A DNA stretch of 23,502 bases from a virus: the IMG/VR virus record IMGVR_UViG_3300042556_000768, positions 1 through 23,502 of that record. The stretch is one strand, 5' to 3'. The position numbers and the translations under genes are program-made. The notes below the pieces were generated by a model. It was not told the origin of the DNA and ran no database searches. It was given only the letters and a program-made list of their open reading frames with translations. Positions 1 through 7,562 of the stretch are shown piece after piece. How positions within the stretch are numbered: the stretch's first letter is position 1; the number at the start of each line of letters is the position of its first letter.

Positions 1-1
1 T

Positions 2-2467
2 TTAATAGGAGCAACAACAAATTATGGATTTAGAGGCAGGATAGCAAGTGGTACAAATCGTTGGAATCTATATATGGATGGTACTGCTAATAATCATATC
101 GCAGGTTCATTAGGTATTGGTACTACAAGTTTTGTTTTTGGTGGTGGAACTTACAACTTAAACTTAACTAAAAATATAACAGGTACAGTTGTAGCAGGTG
201 CAATGAATATAGGTAGTATAGTTAATTCGGATGTTACAAGTGCAGCTATTGGATTAAATGTTCAAGTTACAACTGCTGCTGCTGCATTCACTTTAAATCA
301 GTTAAGACATATAAGTGTAAACCAAACTACTTTAGGTGCAGGTTCATCAGTTTCAAATCAATATGGTGTTTATGTAGACCAAATAACTAATGGTTCAAGT
401 AACTTTGGATTCTTTGGTAATATACCTGCAGGAACAAATAGATGGAACATCTATATGGATGGTTCAGCTAATAACTATATGGCAGGTTCATTGGGAATAG
501 GTAGTACTTTATTAACAGGATATAATTTAAGAATTACTAAAAACTTAACAGGTGCTACAAGTACACATTCTGTAATGGTTGATGGTGCAATTCAAACAGA
601 TTCTACAAACTATGGTGCAGGATTTCGTTCATCTGTATCTTTAGCTGCAAGTGCTACAACAACAAGTTTGATTCATTATCTTGTTATTCAAGGTTCATTT
701 GGAGCAAGTAGTTCTGCAACAAATCAAATGGGATATTGGGTTGAAAACCTTACAGGTGCTACTAACAATTACGGATTTTATGGTAATATAGTTGCAGGTG
801 CTAATAGATGGAATTTGTATATGAATGGTACTGCTAATAACCATTTAGGAGGCTCATTAGGCATAGGTACTACAAGTTTGACAGGAATTAATTTAAGAAT
901 AAGCAAAACAATTACAGGTGCTACAACTGCTTATGGTATATTACAACAAGGTATAGTTCAAAGTGATGTAACTACAACTGCTTTTGGTTATTATAACGAA
1001 ATAGGCACACAAGCCGCTGCTTTTACTTTAACTAATTATAGACACTTTTTTGCTACTGCAAGTACAATTGGTGCAGGTTCAGCGGTAACGAATCAAGTTG
1101 GTTTCTTTGCATCTGCAACATTAACAGGTGGAACTAATAACTATGGCTTTCAAGGTTCAATACCTGCAGGTACTAATAGATGGAATATCTATATGGATGG
1201 AACTGCTGCTAATTATTTAGCAGGAGTATTAAACATAGGAACAACTACATTATCGGGATTCACTTTAGATGTAAATGGTACTGCAAGGGTTACAGGTAAT
1301 GTGGGAATTGGAACAACTTCTATTAATGCAAGATTAGAATCTGCATTATCAACATCAAATGGAGTGTCAGTAAGTTTAAGAATAACAAATTCATCTGCTG
1401 CTTCTGCAAGTCCAGGTCAAGGCGTACAAATGGATTTTGTAAATGATAATGGATTTAATGCATCAGTTTCTTCAAGTGCGATTAGGAGTATAACTACAAG
1501 CACTGCTAATGGTGGTGCAGATTTATTATTTTTAAATTATAATGGTTCTGCTCTTACTGAGTATATGAGAATTTCAAGACTTGGTAGTGTGGGTATTGGT
1601 ACAACATCTTTAACAGGATTTAATTTATCTGTAGCAAAAAATATTACAGGTGGTTCAACCTCTTATGGTATTTCTTCTAGTGGTGCAGTACAATCAGATG
1701 TAACAGGACAAGCTAATTATTTTATATCATCTGCATCAACTGCTGCAACAACATTTACGCTTCCAAATTTATATCATTATAGAACATTTCAAGGTACGTT
1801 TGGTGCAGGTTCAACAGTTACTAATCAATTTGGATATTTGGCAGATAGTTCATTAACAGGAGCAACCAATAACTATGGATTCTACGGCAATATCCCAAGT
1901 GGCACTAACAGATGGAACTTGTATATGGCAGGAACGGCTGCTAACTTTTTATCGGGAGTATTAAACATAGGTACGACAACTTTATCAGGATATAAACTTG
2001 ATGTTAATGGTACTGCAAGATTTGCAGGTAATAGTGTTTTTTTTCAAAATACAGCAGGAGCAGCAGGCACAGGATATGCAATGGAATTTGCAACAAATTC
2101 TTTAATACCTAGAGTTGATTTTGTTGTAAATGGCGCATACGTTGGGCAATTTTCAGCATTAGGTACTGATATGCGTTTTGTAAATACTACAACAGGGAAT
2201 TTATTATTTATTACAAGTGCCAATCAAGAAAGAGCAAGAATAACAAGTGGAGGTTCTTTTGGTATTGGTACAGGTTCATCAATAAACGCTTCTGCTAAAG
2301 TACAAGTAGATTCAACTACTCAAGGCTTCTTACCACCAAGAATGACTGCTGCTCAAAGGGCTGCAATAGCATCACCAGCAACAGGCTTAATAGTATATCA
2401 AACTGATGGTACTGAAGGTGTGTATGTGTATAGTGGTGGTACTTGGAAATCTCTAACAATGGTATAA
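2..2467 (+). CDS. Repeat-built phage tail fibre protein (5' end outside window)
   Basis: The reading frame is open from the first bases of the window, so the gene starts upstream. The visible 821 or so codons encode a low-complexity, Gly/Thr/Asn/Ser-rich protein made of repeats of about 122-127 residues. Each carries a core like NNYGFYGNIPAGTNRWN followed by LYMDGTANN and a GIGTTSLTG step. One unit is double length and contains an inserted module with the fibre phrase MRISRLGSVGIGTTS. The C-terminus (GFLPPRMTAAQRAAI, then VYSGGTWKSL) is of a kind common at the ends of Bacteroidota phage and surface fibre proteins. This composition and the position before the lysis cassette support a receptor-binding or side tail fibre. 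The host receptor cannot be inferred. A methionine at 74 is only an internal codon, because the repeat continues upstream of it. Confidence 0.85.
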   Translation, partial: LIGATTNYGFRGRIASGTNRWNLYMDGTANNHIAGSLGIGTTSFVFGGGTYNLNLTKNITGTVVAGAMNIGSIVNSDVTSAAIGLNVQVTTAAAAFTLNQLRHISVNQTTLGAGSSVSNQYGVYVDQITNGSSNFGFFGNIPAGTNRWNIYMDGSANNYMAGSLGIGSTLLTGYNLRITKNLTGATSTHSVMVDGAIQTDSTNYGAGFRSSVSLAASATTTSLIHYLVIQGSFGASSSATNQMGYWVENLTGATNNYGFYGNIVAGANRWNLYMNGTANNHLGGSLGIGTTSLTGINLRISKTITGATTAYGILQQGIVQSDVTTTAFGYYNEIGTQAAAFTLTNYRHFFATASTIGAGSAVTNQVGFFASATLTGGTNNYGFQGSIPAGTNRWNIYMDGTAANYLAGVLNIGTTTLSGFTLDVNGTARVTGNVGIGTTSINARLESALSTSNGVSVSLRITNSSAASASPGQGVQMDFVNDNGFNASVSSSAIRSITTSTANGGADLLFLNYNGSALTEYMRISRLGSVGIGTTSLTGFNLSVAKNITGGSTSYGISSSGAVQSDVTGQANYFISSASTAATTFTLPNLYHYRTFQGTFGAGSTVTNQFGYLADSSLTGATNNYGFYGNIPSGTNRWNLYMAGTAANFLSGVLNIGTTTLSGYKLDVNGTARFAGNSVFFQNTAGAAGTGYAMEFATNSLIPRVDFVVNGAYVGQFSALGTDMRFVNTTTGNLLFITSANQERARITSGGSFGIGTGSSINASAKVQVDSTTQGFLPPRMTAAQRAAIASPATGLIVYQTDGTEGVYVYSGGTWKSLTMV
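62..1915 (+). repeat. In-frame coding repeats in tail fibre
   Basis: The tryptophan codon of the NRWN core lies at 62, 443, 809, 1181 and 1913. The intervals are 381, 366, 372 and 732 bases, all multiples of three, and the last is exactly twice 366. The nucleotide copies are diverged, but the protein core is well kept. This is consistent with repeated fibre-shaft segments that expanded in whole modules. The double-length unit holds a different module in the middle, between about 1300 and 1620. Confidence 0.85.
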
Positions 2468-2481
2468 TAAAACAATATAAT

Positions 2482-2796
2482 ATGGCAACTTTTCAATGGG
2501 TAATCCCACAAGATTCAATGGTAACAGCTAAGGCGATAGACAATTTAACAGATGTTGTTATTCAAGTAAACGCTTATAGAATGATTACAGATGGTAATAC
2601 ATCTACTCAAATCCCTGTATGCGTAGGCTTAACACCTCCAACAGAAGGATTTATTCCTTATGAAGACCTTACGCAAGAAATTGTAGAAGGTTGGTTAGAT
2701 GCAGGAACAGATGTACAAGCTTTGGATGCTGAACTAGATATTCAATTGGATAACATAATCAATCCAAAAACAGTAATTTTGCCTAACCCTTTTTAA
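2482..2796 (+). CDS. Small tail-associated protein, DUF7936-like
   Basis: This is a 104-residue acidic protein starting MATFQW. The ATG at 2482 is preferred over an in-frame ATG at 2443, which lies inside the preceding fibre gene. The start at 2482 sits 14 bases after that gene's stop with an A/T-rich leader. Visible phrases are FIPYEDLTQEIVEGWLDAG in the middle and DNIINPK with a proline-rich tail at the end. Small proteins with this layout (MATYxW start, F-PY-DLT--VLGW centre, INPP-V end) recur beside tail-fibre genes in many phages, and I recall them as DUF7936. Function is unknown. The context, sandwiched between two fibre genes, suggests a tail-tip or fibre-associated role. The family match is from memory and not checked. 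Confidence 0.65.
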   Translation: MATFQWVIPQDSMVTAKAIDNLTDVVIQVNAYRMITDGNTSTQIPVCVGLTPPTEGFIPYEDLTQEIVEGWLDAGTDVQALDAELDIQLDNIINPKTVILPNPF

Positions 2797-2806
2797 ATAA
2801 TAAATA

Positions 2807-4060
2807 ATGGCAATAGCTAATATAACAGGTAATATTTTAACAGATAGTGGTATATCTACAAGTAGCTTATTGCCTCTTAGTGGTGGTACTATTACAGGAT
2901 TTTTAACTTCATCAAAATCAATTACAACTGGTGAAAATGGGCAAATAAGTATTATACCTTCTACAAATACAAGTGCTGCTTTTTTACAAGTAACAAATTC
3001 TGATGGAACTACATATTTTGGTAAAAACAACAATAGTGGTTCTTATTTAGGTAGTTCACCAAATGCTACATTAGTTTATAGTACAGGTTCTTCACCAATA
3101 ATGTTATACACTAATGGCAATATGATTATGACACTAACAGGTGGTACTCCAAGTGTTGGTGGTAATGTATTAATAAATACTACATCAGATAATGGTGCAA
3201 AACTACAAGTAAGTGGTACTGCTACATTCTCAAGTAGTGTAAATACAGGTGGGAATATTATTTCAACAGTAAGTAATACAAATACTAAACTTTCTTTAAT
3301 AAGAACAGGCACGATTCCAAATAACTTTGATTTTGAAGTTCAAGATAATCAATCAAGAATAAGATGGTATAATTCAGCTAATGATAGAGATTTATTTTTT
3401 GATTCAGATATTGCAGGTACTACAAGAATGATTATTAAAGGTTCAAATGGCAACGTTGGAATCGGAACGAGTAGTCCAACGGCTTTATTACATTTAGGGG
3501 TTGCAAATGCAGCAGTAGATGGAACGAAAGGTGTAAAAATAACAAATCCTGCTGGTACAACAGTGATGCTTGAGTGTGGAGTTAGTAGTGATTCTTTTGT
3601 AGGAACAACAAGTGCAAGTGATTTTAGTATAAGAACAAGCAATTCCGAACGAATGAGAATCACATCGGCTGGTATTATAAATACAACATCAAGATTAAAT
3701 GTTAATGGTGCAGGTGATAATTCATTATTTAGTCTTATTAATAATGGAACAACATATACTCTTGGATTTAGTCCTAATGCAAGTGCAAGTACAAGTACAA
3801 CATTAACAATAACAACTGCTACAACTACTTGGATTTACAATGGTACAGGTACGGCAAGTTGGACATTACCTAATCCAAGTGGAACAAATCAAATGTTTTG
3901 GATTAAAAATGCAGGTACAGGTGTACTTACTTTAAATGCTTTTAGTGGTACTAATATTATAAATAATTCCGCAACAGCTGTATCAAGCATAACAATAGCA
4001 GTAGGCGCAACTGCATTAATACAACAAGATGGAAACGTTAGGTCTTATCAATTACAATAA
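2807..4060 (+). CDS. Second tail fibre / fibre-like structural protein
   Basis: This 417-residue protein is rich in Ser, Thr, Gly and Asn with no signal peptide or membrane segment. It carries fibre hallmarks: NVGIGTSSPTALLHL near residue 220 and SERMRITSAG near 285, both common in Bacteroidota phage fibres. The C-terminal half has a beta-rich pattern (TWIYNGTGTASWTLPNPSG, then WIKNAGTGVLTL) ending in VRSYQLQ. The gene starts 10 bases after the preceding stop. It shares the TSAG/GIGT vocabulary of the upstream fibre but lacks its NRWN repeat. Likely a fibre tip or an alternative adhesin. Long antisense open frames across it are by-products of biased codon use. Confidence 0.75.
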   Translation: MAIANITGNILTDSGISTSSLLPLSGGTITGFLTSSKSITTGENGQISIIPSTNTSAAFLQVTNSDGTTYFGKNNNSGSYLGSSPNATLVYSTGSSPIMLYTNGNMIMTLTGGTPSVGGNVLINTTSDNGAKLQVSGTATFSSSVNTGGNIISTVSNTNTKLSLIRTGTIPNNFDFEVQDNQSRIRWYNSANDRDLFFDSDIAGTTRMIIKGSNGNVGIGTSSPTALLHLGVANAAVDGTKGVKITNPAGTTVMLECGVSSDSFVGTTSASDFSIRTSNSERMRITSAGIINTTSRLNVNGAGDNSLFSLINNGTTYTLGFSPNASASTSTTLTITTATTTWIYNGTGTASWTLPNPSGTNQMFWIKNAGTGVLTLNAFSGTNIINNSATAVSSITIAVGATALIQQDGNVRSYQLQ

Positions 4061-4072
4061 AAAAAATATAAA

Positions 4073-4402
4073 ATGAAAACAATTAATCCACTAACCATAT
4101 GGATAAATGGAGAGTCAAAACAAGCAACTGTGTTATATTCTCAAGTTAATTCAGACAATCTTGTAGACAATGCAACTTTTTACTATCAATTATTTGAACA
4201 AGTAGACATTAATATATCTCCTTTAGTAAATGGAACTGTTGATATGAATGGTGCTGATTATGTTAGTTACAATAGTGCTACTGATGCTAATGTTTATGCT
4301 TGGGATTGGTTAGCTGCTAAACTTAACTTAACAATCACAGGTGATTATGTGCCTCCTGTACCAGAGCCAATTGTTGAAGAAGCTATTGAAACTGCTGAAT
4401 AA
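4073..4402 (+). CDS. Small phage protein of tail region, unknown function
   Basis: This 109-residue acidic protein starts MKTINPLTIWINGE and ends in a Pro/Glu-rich tail (PPVPEPIVEEAIETAE). The centre contains YYQLFEQ and AWDWLAAKLNL. There is no signal peptide or transmembrane stretch. It follows the second fibre gene by 12 bases, and its TAA stop shares one base with the ATG of the next gene (TAATG), so translation is probably coupled. Placement suggests a fibre accessory or chaperone-like protein, but the sequence does not show it directly. I do not recognise a named family with confidence. Confidence 0.6.
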   Translation: MKTINPLTIWINGESKQATVLYSQVNSDNLVDNATFYYQLFEQVDINISPLVNGTVDMNGADYVSYNSATDANVYAWDWLAAKLNLTITGDYVPPVPEPIVEEAIETAE

Positions 4403-4986
4403 TGAAGCATATTAAGGACTATTTAATCATTATCCTTTGTTTCTTTGCTATGGTGTGGCTATATGAGTCATGCCATAGCTCAAGTGCTGTTATAGAGTCT
4501 GTAAAGACCGATACTGTGTATCAAACAAAAGTGTCCACCAGGTGGAAACAAGGAAAAGATATTCCTTATGTTATAATAGCTACAGATACCGTACATGATT
4601 CTGTACGTTATTTGGTACATGATACTGTACGCATAGTAAACGATTACATGCGTATATATGCGTATTCTGACACCATTAAGGTAGATTCTAATACCTTTGT
4701 CATCAACGACACTATAAGCCAAAATAAGATCCAATCAAGGGGATTTGAGGCTAAAATAACCGAAAAAACCATACTTACCACCATTACTAAGGCAGCTAAA
4801 GCTAAGAATACCCTTTATTTGGGCTTTAGAGGCGATTTAAGCGAGTCTAATGGCTTAGAAGTACTAAGTCCTGGAATCATGCTTAATGCCAAAAATAAGG
4901 CTCTAATAGGTCTTAATGTAAATATTAATAAAAACTTTAATATAGGCTACTCAGGTAGTGTATATTTTAAAATAGGTAAAAAGTAA
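4402..4986 (+). CDS. Membrane-anchored periplasmic protein, DUF6808-like (candidate spanin)
   Basis: This 194-residue protein has an N-terminal membrane segment (about residues 7-23, IIILCFFAMVWL), followed by a stretch with repeated DTV phrases (TDTVYQTKV, TDTVHDSV, VHDTVRIV), then a C-terminal half rich in glycine and beta-like alternation ending YFKIGKK. The cysteine at residue 24 follows LYES, which is not a good lipobox, so I read it as a signal anchor rather than a lipoprotein. This layout resembles the DUF6808 proteins found next to lysis genes of Bacteroidota phages. A role as inner-membrane spanin or virion-egress factor is inferred from the neighbours (holin-like and peptidase genes downstream) and not proven. 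Confidence 0.55.
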   Translation: MKHIKDYLIIILCFFAMVWLYESCHSSSAVIESVKTDTVYQTKVSTRWKQGKDIPYVIIATDTVHDSVRYLVHDTVRIVNDYMRIYAYSDTIKVDSNTFVINDTISQNKIQSRGFEAKITEKTILTTITKAAKAKNTLYLGFRGDLSESNGLEVLSPGIMLNAKNKALIGLNVNINKNFNIGYSGSVYFKIGKK

Positions 4987-4990
4987 GTAA

Positions 4991-5296
4991 ATGGCAGCTA
5001 AAAAAGACGTTAATGTAAGTGCTAATCCTCTACCGATTAGCTTTTCTCAGTTTAGTAAAGACCCAATCAAAGGAACTATGTTCCTAGTTATAATCGGTAT
5101 AACTGTTCTTTATGTAGACATTAGAGGCAACTTCAACAATCAAATTAACTCTCAGGACGCTAGGATTACTAATCTTGAGTATAAGGATAGCCTAAAGACT
5201 CAGGCTTTAATTGAGTGTAAAACAGCATTAAGTTCTACTACAACTAAGCTTGAAACCTTAGATGCTATGGGAGCTATTAAATCAACAGTTAAATAA
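4991..5296 (+). CDS. Small membrane protein with coiled-coil tail, lysis cassette
   Basis: This 101-residue protein has a soluble N-terminus (residues 1-27), one hydrophobic segment (about 29-46, TMFLVIIGITVLYVDI) and a C-terminal helical stretch with heptad-like spacing (INSQDARITNLEYKDSLKTQ). It begins four bases after the preceding stop, inside the run of secreted and membrane genes before the peptidase. Single-pass proteins with a periplasmic coiled coil in this position are typical of i-spanins, but no family was recognised. A holin or structural role is also possible. Confidence 0.5.
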   Translation: MAAKKDVNVSANPLPISFSQFSKDPIKGTMFLVIIGITVLYVDIRGNFNNQINSQDARITNLEYKDSLKTQALIECKTALSSTTTKLETLDAMGAIKSTVK

Positions 5297-5302
5297 AAGG
5301 CA

Positions 5303-5647
5303 ATGAAATCTATTCTTTTGATATTTGGTTTTCTAACAGTTACAGCAACTACTATAAATGTTACAGCTAAAAAAGAAGATAAGGCAGTAACTGAAGATAA
5401 AGAGTTCGAGCAATTTATGACTGAGTTTAATAGCACAATGACTAAGAACAAAGCTGTTCAAGTTAAAGCTGATCAGGCTAAAGAAGCTATAGTAACTTCT
5501 ACCGTAAGCAAGTTTGCTGAAATTAAGCAAGAGATAACAACACTAAAAACCGAACTAAATGAAGTTAAAGCAACTTTGGATAGTGTTAGCAATGATACTG
5601 CTGTCAGTTTCAAGCTACTCCCAATATCCCACTACAAAAAAGATTAA
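5303..5647 (+). CDS. Secreted coiled-coil protein (lysis cassette, overlaps next gene)
   Basis: This 114-residue protein has a likely signal peptide (MKSILLIFGFLTVTATTINVTA) followed by a charged, alanine- and lysine-rich helical region with heptad character from about residue 30 to 95 (KFAEIKQEITTLKTELNEV). The last 30 codons overlap the next gene in another frame (5559-5647). Overlapping secreted genes of this kind are reminiscent of Rz/Rz1-type two-component spanins. The family itself is not recognised and lambda spanins share no visible sequence similarity. It starts six bases after the preceding stop. Confidence 0.5.
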   Translation: MKSILLIFGFLTVTATTINVTAKKEDKAVTEDKEFEQFMTEFNSTMTKNKAVQVKADQAKEAIVTSTVSKFAEIKQEITTLKTELNEVKATLDSVSNDTAVSFKLLPISHYKKD

Positions 5648-5957
5648 GGGTGATTCTGTTGTTATAATGACCATTGGTCAAGCAGATACCATCAACAAAT
5701 TATATAAGTCCTATAACGATACAATAATCGCTTATAAGGACTCGTTATCACTTAAAAACAATTTATATGTTACAACAAATAGTAAACTACGCAGTAAAGA
5801 AGATTCAGTCAATATTTACAGATTTCATATCCAAAATATTAAATCTAGCTCAACAATTGATCCAGAGTTTAAAGAAAAGTTTGAACAAGAACAAGGTATA
5901 AATAGATTATGGACTTTGCTTTTGTTTGTAGCATTAGCATTAATAAAAATTAAATAA
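5559..5957 (+). CDS. Secreted/anchored coiled-coil protein overlapping upstream gene (candidate spanin partner)
   Basis: This 132-residue protein has a signal peptide (MKLKQLWIVLAMILLSVSSYS, likely cut near SYSQ), a helical middle (INKLYKSYNDTIIAYKDS) and a hydrophobic C-terminal segment (about residues 116-131, LWTLLLFVALALIKIK). Its first 89 bases lie inside the preceding gene in a +1-type shifted frame, so the two proteins share DNA but not sequence. A signal peptide plus a C-terminal anchor fits a periplasm-spanning protein that could bridge membranes during lysis. The function is inferred from architecture and from the neighbouring holin-like and peptidase genes. Confidence 0.5.
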   Translation: MKLKQLWIVLAMILLSVSSYSQYPTTKKIKGDSVVIMTIGQADTINKLYKSYNDTIIAYKDSLSLKNNLYVTTNSKLRSKEDSVNIYRFHIQNIKSSSTIDPEFKEKFEQEQGINRLWTLLLFVALALIKIK

Positions 5958-5958
5958 T

Positions 5959-6174
5959 ATGAAACAGTTTTTCCAAGAAGATAGCGGTAGATTCAGCATG
6001 AAGCGTTTATGTGGATTGTTATGTGTAATTACATTGTGTGTTACTATGTATCACAATAGTTTTAGTGAAGAGCATATAGCTCCAAGTACGATTCTTGTAG
6101 AATCAGTAGCTTTGTTAGCGTTCGGTTGCTTAGGTTTAACCTCAGTAGAGAAAATATTTAAGAAAGATGCCTAA
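5959..6174 (+). CDS. Small two-TM protein, holin candidate
   Basis: This 71-residue protein has two hydrophobic segments, about residues 16-32 (LCGLLCVITLCVTMYH) and 43-60 (TILVESVALLAFGCLGL), a short loop between them, and a lysine-rich end (EKIFKKDA). The size, two-TM topology and position directly before the M15-type peptidase match a class II-like holin, or the small phage membrane proteins often annotated as holins in Bacteroidota phages. It starts one base after the previous stop and overlaps the next tiny membrane ORF by eight bases. No catalytic motif is expected for this role, so the assignment rests on context. Confidence 0.55.
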   Translation: MKQFFQEDSGRFSMKRLCGLLCVITLCVTMYHNSFSEEHIAPSTILVESVALLAFGCLGLTSVEKIFKKDA

Positions 6175-6253
6175 AAGCGAAAAAATAATATTAACGATTG
6201 GCTTCCTATTATGGTTGTCGGGATTAGCATATTTTGTAAATCAAATTATTTAA
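6167..6253 (+). CDS. Tiny single-TM protein (28 aa) between holin candidate and peptidase
   Basis: This short ORF reads MPKSEKIILTIGFLLWLSG and ends NQII. It is a charged N-terminus plus one hydrophobic helix filling most of the protein. Its ATG lies eight bases before the end of the holin candidate and its stop is one base before the ATG of the peptidase, so it fills the gap between them with no wasted DNA. That packing argues for a real gene. It could be an antiholin or second holin subunit. At 28 codons chance is not excluded. Confidence 0.5.
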   Translation: MPKSEKIILTIGFLLWLSGLAYFVNQII

Positions 6254-6254
6254 G

Positions 6255-6740
6255 ATGAAATTAACAGCACATTTTTCACTTATAGAGTTTACTCGTAGTG
6301 AATCAGCAAAAAGACATGGAGTATCTAACGAGCCAACTCCTGAACACATTGAAAACATTAAAGTACTATGTGAAAAAGTATTAGAACCAATCAGAATGAA
6401 GTTTGGTCCTATTACGTTATCTAGTGGTTACAGGTCAAAGATGCTTAATCACTTCATAGGTGGTGCGTTAAAATCAGATCATAGTTTTGGTTGTGCGGCA
6501 GATATAGACCAAGATGGTTCAGGTAGTACATATACAAACAATGATATATTTCACTATATCAAAGACAATCTTAAATTTAAGCAGTTAATAGCAGAGTTTC
6601 CAAAGGATGGTAAATTAGGATGGGTTCATGTAGCTTATGATGCTAATAATCTAAAGCAAGAAATATTGATTGCTAAAGATAAAACAGGCGGAAGAACTAA
6701 CTATGTTACTTATAAGGGTAACGAGAAGTTAGTAAAATAG
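6255..6740 (+). CDS. M15-family zinc peptidase, putative endolysin
   Basis: This 161-residue protein has the D-Ala-D-Ala carboxypeptidase/L-Ala-D-Glu peptidase fold of peptidase family M15. The visible signature is SGYRS at residues 57-61, SDHSFGCAADID at 74-85 (zinc ligands H76 and D83) and WVH at 123-125 (H125 as third ligand). The N-terminus (HFSLIEFTRSESAKRHGVSN, residues 6-25) is a usual opening for the phage M15_3 type. There is no signal peptide, so release would need the holin candidate upstream. The expected role is cleavage of peptidoglycan stem peptides for host lysis. Its place at the end of the lysis cassette agrees. A virion-associated role is a less likely alternative. Confidence 0.85.
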   Translation: MKLTAHFSLIEFTRSESAKRHGVSNEPTPEHIENIKVLCEKVLEPIRMKFGPITLSSGYRSKMLNHFIGGALKSDHSFGCAADIDQDGSGSTYTNNDIFHYIKDNLKFKQLIAEFPKDGKLGWVHVAYDANNLKQEILIAKDKTGGRTNYVTYKGNEKLVK

Positions 6741-6762
6741 ACCAAAACCAAAACCACATATA

Positions 6763-7467
6763 ATGAGCAAGAAAAATGTCCTAGTAATAGGCGACACTCA
6801 TGAACCATTCTGTCATCCTGGATATAAAGCTTTTTGCTATGAAGTAGCGAATAAGTTTCAATGTTCTGAGGTTGTACACATTGGAGATGAAGTTGACAAT
6901 CATGCCATCAGTTATCACGAATCTAAACCTGACGGACATGGAGCAGGTAGAGAAGCAGACTTAGCACAAGCTGCTATGTATAAATGGTACAAACAATTCC
7001 CTAACGTAAAAGTATGTATTGGTAACCACTCAGCCCTTCATAAAAGAAAGGCTCAAACAAGCGGTTTACCAGAACGTTTTATCAAGTCCTATGAACAAGC
7101 TTGGGATGCTCCTAAAGGCTGGAAATGGGCTTTAGAATGGGAAATAGACGGTGTTCTATACACTCATGGTACAGGATCATCAGGACAAGCAGGTGCAATC
7201 AATAGAGCAAGAGATGCTCGACAATCAACAGTAATAGGTCATATACATAGCTTTGGAGGTGTTCTTTATAGTTCATCTGATAAGGATATGATATTCGGTA
7301 TGAATGTAGGCTGTGGTATCGATATTGATGCCTATGCTATGGAGTATTCACGACCTTTCCCCAAAAGACCCACATTAGGTTGTGGAGTTGTTCTAGATGG
7401 CGGAAGAGTTGCTATATTTGTTCCGATGCCTCTAGGCAGTAAGATTATTAGGTTACCTAGAAAGTAA
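6763..7467 (+). CDS. Calcineurin-like metallophosphoesterase
   Basis: This 234-residue protein carries the full metallophosphoesterase motif set: GDTH (10-13), GDEVD (41-45), GNHS (87-90), THG (134-136) and GHIH (159-162). These supply the two-metal site of the calcineurin-like superfamily. The substrate cannot be read from sequence. Family members act on nucleic acids, cyclic nucleotides, nucleotide polyphosphates or proteins. It is the last gene of the rightward late block and is followed by a strong hairpin terminator. Its leader contains repeated CCAAAA, typical of the SD-less starts in this genome. Possible jobs include DNA processing or hydrolysis of a host signalling nucleotide; both are speculation. 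Confidence 0.85.
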   Translation: MSKKNVLVIGDTHEPFCHPGYKAFCYEVANKFQCSEVVHIGDEVDNHAISYHESKPDGHGAGREADLAQAAMYKWYKQFPNVKVCIGNHSALHKRKAQTSGLPERFIKSYEQAWDAPKGWKWALEWEIDGVLYTHGTGSSGQAGAINRARDARQSTVIGHIHSFGGVLYSSSDKDMIFGMNVGCGIDIDAYAMEYSRPFPKRPTLGCGVVLDGGRVAIFVPMPLGSKIIRLPRK

Positions 7468-7489
7468 CTATAGTCTAGTAAATATAAAG

Positions 7490-7536
7490 AAAGTGTGTAT
7501 TGCATTGGTTGTCAATGGGGTATGCACTTTTTATTT
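7490..7536 (+). terminator. Strong hairpin terminator after phosphoesterase gene
   Basis: The outer stem pairs AAAGTGTGTA (7490-7499) with TATGCACTTT (7521-7530), ten pairs including two G-U. An inner stem pairs CATTG (7503-7507) with CAATG (7513-7517) over a five-base loop. The 3' arm runs straight into TTTTTATTT. This closes the tail/lysis transcription unit. Confidence 0.75.
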
Positions 7537-7553
7537 CCATTAGAATTAAATCG

Positions 7554-7561
7554 TAAATTTG
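7554..7561 (+). promoter_or_regulatory. Bacteroidota-type -7 promoter box
   Basis: TAAATTTG matches the Bacteroidota sigma consensus TAnnTTTG exactly. It sits directly after the terminator at 7490-7536 and before two small genes that have their own terminator. No clear TTG is found 19-20 bases upstream, so the -33 element is weak or absent. Confidence 0.45.
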
Positions 7562-7562
7562 T

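Noticed and set aside
62-2467. Diversity-generating retroelement target in the fibre gene
   Set aside because: No reverse transcriptase, template repeat or adenine-biased variable region is present in the window; repeats differ across whole modules and not at adenines.
2443-2481. Longer starts for the genes at 2482, 14542, 18561 and 18754
   Set aside because: Upstream in-frame ATGs lie inside preceding genes and lack leaders, while the chosen ATGs follow the stops closely with A-rich leaders.
2734-3663. Several open frames on the minus strand through the second fibre gene
   Set aside because: They mirror Ser/Thr/Gly codons of the fibre gene, have hydrophobic nonsense-like composition and no leader or neighbours on that strand.
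4402-4480. Lipoprotein signal in the membrane-anchored protein at 4402
   Set aside because: The cysteine follows Y-E-S, not a small-residue lipobox, and the usual acidic stretch after cysteine in Bacteroidota surface lipoproteins is missing.
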